Assembly: GCA_012523385.1 (NCBI GenBank)
Contig: JAAYIO010000218.1
Span: 1 to 5,331, forward strand
Length of the DNA: 5,331 nt
Source of the DNA: Methanomicrobiales archaeon
GTDB taxonomy: Archaea; Halobacteriota; Methanomicrobia; Methanomicrobiales; Methanomicrobiaceae
Direction: 5' to 3'
In this document: piece by piece, positions 4,885 through 5,331 of the stretch
How the letters are laid out: each line of letters begins with the position of its first letter
Position numbering within the stretch: position 1 is the stretch's first letter
Translations under genes and position numbers: made by a program
Notes under the pieces: generated by a model
What the model was told of the DNA's origin: nothing
What the model saw: the letters and a program-made list of their open reading frames with translations, nothing else
The model's database searches: none

Positions 4885-5331
4885 TTACATCAGAGATTTT
4901 AGCATTACCATCTCATCCGAAAACCCATTTTGCATGAGGTCAATTCTCTCATTATTTCGAACAATTGTGTTCCCGGATATGTAGGGAATAGTGAAGGGGA
5001 ACAGTGCCAAATCGTTTTGCAATGCTGAAAGGTTCGCCCGCCCTTCCGGGATTGCATGTAATTGTGCTTCAATCATCCATCTTCCCACTTTTTCAGATGA
5101 AATAATCATTGGTGTAGCTTTCAGGTAACAGCCACGGGTATCTGTTTCATGCAGAAAACCCCAGTAGTAGAGAGAGCGAATGACAAGTTGGGAATTTCTC
5201 TCGATTGTTAGCCGGTCTCCGTACACCTCTTTTATCCTCTGCACGATCTGCATGACGGTGACTTTATCCTGTAACCTGAGAAGATTTCCAATCTGCCGTG
5301 AAATTGTATACCAGAAGGGATAAGCAGCAGA
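4885..5331 (-). CDS. C-terminal part of an unrecognised protein, possibly with a winged-helix-like segment; cut by right window edge
   Basis: The frame is open from the right edge to TAA at 4887-4885, giving 148 visible residues. The first in-frame ATG in the window (5253) is unlikely to be the true start: the 26 codons before it (SAAYPFWYTISRQIGNLLRL…) are open and continue smoothly into the rest. The stretch NLLRLQDKVTVMQIVQRIKE, with ERNSQLVIRSLYYWGFLHE after it, looks like the alternating helices of a helix-turn-helix or winged-helix domain (visible residues ~16-65). A less charged C-terminal part follows (GRWMIEAQLHAIPEGRANL…, LALFPFTIPYI). I do not recognise the family. I have a vague sense of similar proteins near DNA-defence genes, but cannot support it. 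No signal peptide or membrane segment can be judged because the N-terminus is missing. Confidence 0.7.
   Translation of the reverse strand, partial: SAAYPFWYTISRQIGNLLRLQDKVTVMQIVQRIKEVYGDRLTIERNSQLVIRSLYYWGFLHETDTRGCYLKATPMIISSEKVGRWMIEAQLHAIPEGRANLSALQNDLALFPFTIPYISGNTIVRNNERIDLMQNGFSDEMVMLKSLM

Overview
The window looks like a chromosomal segment of a methanogenic archaeon, probably of the Methanomicrobiales or a close relative. The evidence is an archaeal-type 7S (SRP) RNA with helices 3, 4, 5, 6 and 8, a malate dehydrogenase of the methanogen NADP-preferring type, archaeal TATA-like promoters with short or no leaders, oligo-T terminators, and a sensor-protein N-terminus of a type familiar from Methanomicrobiales. 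The species assignment is inference.

Layout. (1) Positions 1-294, minus strand: the start of a sensor-type gene, running off the left edge and interrupted by an in-frame TAG at codon 40. (2) Positions 481-2805, minus strand: a compact core block in transcription order. It holds a Cys-rich methyltransferase-like protein (2805-1771), the SRP RNA (about 1757-1442) and malate dehydrogenase (1431-481). The gaps are about 13 nt and 10 nt. (3) Positions 2911-3840, plus strand: a membrane-anchored calcineurin-like metallophosphoesterase, divergent from the methyltransferase-like gene. An almost palindromic TATA element lies between the two. (4) Positions 3841-5331: more AT-rich and accessory in character. 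It has a solitary MNT-type nucleotidyltransferase on the minus strand (4321-3980) and a divergent second MNT gene on the plus strand (4465-4755). The second gene overlaps by ATGA the start of a HEPN-type toxin gene that stops after only 28 codons. The C-terminal part of an unrecognised protein (5331-4885, minus) enters from the right edge.

How the genes relate. The SRP RNA (protein targeting) and malate dehydrogenase (oxaloacetate/malate interconversion in the incomplete TCA pathway) are housekeeping genes. They are packed so tightly that an over-extended dehydrogenase start would translate the SRP RNA. The right third looks like a decaying toxin-antitoxin neighbourhood: two antitoxin-type nucleotidyltransferases are intact, but no full-length HEPN partner is visible. 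I did not find a clearly new system. The best leads are the orphaned MNT/HEPN remnants, the unrecognised Cys-rich methyltransferase-like protein, the interrupted sensor gene and the unidentified protein at the right edge.
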